Positions 4,787-5,911 of a stretch of DNA of 5,911 nucleotides are shown in pieces; positions within the stretch are counted from its first letter, which is position 1, and every line of letters begins with the position of its first letter. Location of the stretch: contig CALWRL010000043.1 of NCBI GenBank assembly GCA_944383945.1, forward strand, positions 1 to 5,911. The letters are read 5' to 3'. Origin of the DNA: an uncultured Clostridia bacterium (GTDB lineage Bacteria; Bacillota; Clostridia; Christensenellales; UBA1242). A program made the translations under genes and the position numbers. The notes beneath the pieces were generated by a model. That model did not search any database, was not told the origin of the DNA, and was given only the letters and a program-made list of their open reading frames with translations.

Positions 4787-5911
4787 ATTGTTTTTTGTGT
4801 CTATTTTAATTGAAATGTCTTTTAATTGCTTTTCGTTAACTTCGTTTGGTGCCCCCATCATTAAATCTTGCGCATTTTTATTAAATGGGAAAGCAATAAC
4901 ATCTCTAATAATTTCTGTTCCTGCTAAAAACATTATAACCCTATCAAAACCAAAAGCTGCGCCAGCATGTGGTGGAGCGCCATAAGAAAAGGCATTAAAC
5001 AATGAAGGAAATTTATTTTCAACAACGCTTTTGTCATAGCCAGCCATTTCAAATGCTTTAACCATTATCTCTGGACTGTGATTTCTAACAGCCCCACTTG
5101 CAAGTTCAACACCATTTAAAACAACATCGTATTGATATGCTAAGATATCAAGTGGTTTTTCATTTAAAAGCGAGTTCATTCCGCCTTGTGGCATTGAGAA
5201 AGGGTTGTGGGAGAATGCAATGCAATTATTTTCTTCGTCCCACTCAAAGAATGGGAAGTTAACTATCCAGCAAAAATGGAATTTGTTTTTATCTATTAAA
5301 TTTAGTTCTTCACCAAGCTTGTTTCTAAAAGTTCCCATAAGCATTGTAACTTTTGAAGGGGTGTCGGCTAAAATGAAAGCACTGTGGTTTGGTTTTAAGT
5401 TGTTTTCAAAATATTGTTTTTCCTCTTCATTTAAAACCTTAGAAATTGACCCTGTTATTTCTCCATTTATGTTTTTTAGCCAGAAAAGCCCTTTTCCTTC
5501 GTATGACTGAACATATTTGTTTAAGTTGTCGTAAAAACTTCTTGGTTTGTCATCAGTTTTGGCAATTATCATTTTGATTGTTTTTTCTTGGAAAAGACTA
5601 AAAGATGTGTTTTTAAAAATATTTGTTGCATCAACAACCTTTAAAGGATTTCTTAAATCTGGTTTGTCGGAGCAGTAACTTTCCATTGCTTCTTTAAAGT
5701 TTATTCTTTCAAATGGTGGGGGAGTTATTTCTTTATCTGGAGCAAAAGTTTTAAATGTCTCGTATAAAACTTCTTCTAAAACTTTAAAAACATCTTCTTG
5801 ATTTGCAAAACTCATTTCCATGTCCATTTGATAGAATTCACCAGGACTTCTGTCTGCTCTTGCATCTTAATCTTTAAAATATGGCGCAATTTGAAAATAT
5901 TTATCAAAGCC
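4784..5911 (-). pseudogene. aspS: Aspartate--tRNA ligase, partial and interrupted by an in-frame stop
   Basis: Class II synthetase that charges tRNA-Asp. The 5' part lies beyond the right edge. From 5911 the frame reads GFDKYFQIAPYFKD, then TAA (5867-5869), then DARADRSPGEFYQMDMEMSF and onward without further lesions to TAG at 4784. Counting from the ATG at 5827, the rest has the bacterial GAD insertion domain (about residues 65-178, KVVDATNIF to the LNLID region), NFPFFEW (190-196), FSHNPFSMP (205-213), NGVELASGAVRNH (238-250), and motif 3 AFSYGAPPHAGAAFGFDRVIMFL (279-301). The stop sits where the family has the motif 2 glutamate of FRDED, and the conserved arginine two codons before reads as lysine. 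A product starting at 5827 would lack motifs 1 and 2 and could not be active; no good SD precedes it. Because aspS is normally essential and the rest is intact, a sequence error or a very recent mutation is as likely as true decay. Confidence 0.85.
5867..5869 (-). other. In-frame TAA in aspS motif 2
   Basis: Minus-strand codons here run TTT AAA GAT TAA GAT GCA AGA. The family consensus at this point is F-R-D-E-D-x-R. A single change GAA to TAA explains the stop, and AGA to AAA explains the lysine at 5873-5875. The reading frame is the same on both sides, so this is a substitution, not a frameshift. Confidence 0.85.

Noticed and set aside
5205..5510. Plus-strand open frame of 101 codons inside aspS
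   Set aside because: It is antisense to the well-conserved GAD domain region, shows no recognisable domain, and arises from coding bias on the other strand.
4784..5827. Shortened aspS starting at ATG 5827 as a functional protein
   Set aside because: It would lack the anticodon-binding domain and motifs 1 and 2, and no convincing SD precedes the ATG. The upstream frame clearly continues the same protein.
5820..5911. TAA reassigned to an amino acid in this organism
   Set aside because: degV, the DUF2188 gene, tadA, the bPH gene and asnS all end at TAA at family-appropriate lengths, so TAA acts as a stop here.
1..5911. Mobile element, CRISPR array, defence or toxin system
   Set aside because: No terminal inverted repeats, transposase, repeat-spacer pattern or recognised defence domain is visible; the genes are housekeeping or small hypothetical ones.

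Overview
The window is AT-rich (roughly 30% GC by eye). It uses AGA, TTA and AAA codons heavily, has strong AGGAG-type ribosome binding sites, and has near-consensus TTGACA/TATAAT promoters. Together with the gene content (DegV, DUF2188, bPH, the gram-positive-style TadA), this suggests a low-GC Bacillota genome, most likely an uncultured clostridial or related lineage. I cannot name a genus. TAA and TAG end the genes here, and nothing indicates a non-standard code.

Layout, left to right. Bases 2-64 (+) look like the last 20 codons of an unidentified gene that converges on degV; their stop codons overlap at TTAA. Bases 61-1681 (-) form a two-gene operon: type I signal peptidase first, then a DegV/FakB-like lipid-binding protein. 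It is driven by a near-perfect promoter so close to the signal peptidase ATG that the mRNA should be leaderless. Bases 1771-2374 (-) hold a single-gene unit with its own promoter, Shine-Dalgarno sequence and terminator; it encodes a membrane-anchored DUF2188 protein. After a 109-bp divergent intergenic region, tadA (tRNA adenosine deaminase) runs on the + strand. A small soluble bacterial PH-domain protein with its own promoter follows. A bidirectional hairpin terminator at 3329-3368 ends that unit and also the opposing asnS.

Bases 3396-5911 (-) carry aspS followed by asnS, an aminoacyl-tRNA synthetase pair whose stop and SD sequences overlap. aspS runs off the right edge of the window. Its frame is broken by an in-frame TAA at 5867-5869, at the motif 2 glutamate, and the neighbouring motif 2 arginine reads as lysine. 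This is the most striking observation in the window. It is either a recent inactivating lesion or a sequence error, and the raw reads should decide.

The genes are mostly housekeeping: protein secretion, fatty-acid handling, tRNA editing and tRNA charging. I see no mobile element, CRISPR array, phage gene, toxin-antitoxin pair, tRNA/rRNA gene, or convincing new defence-like system.
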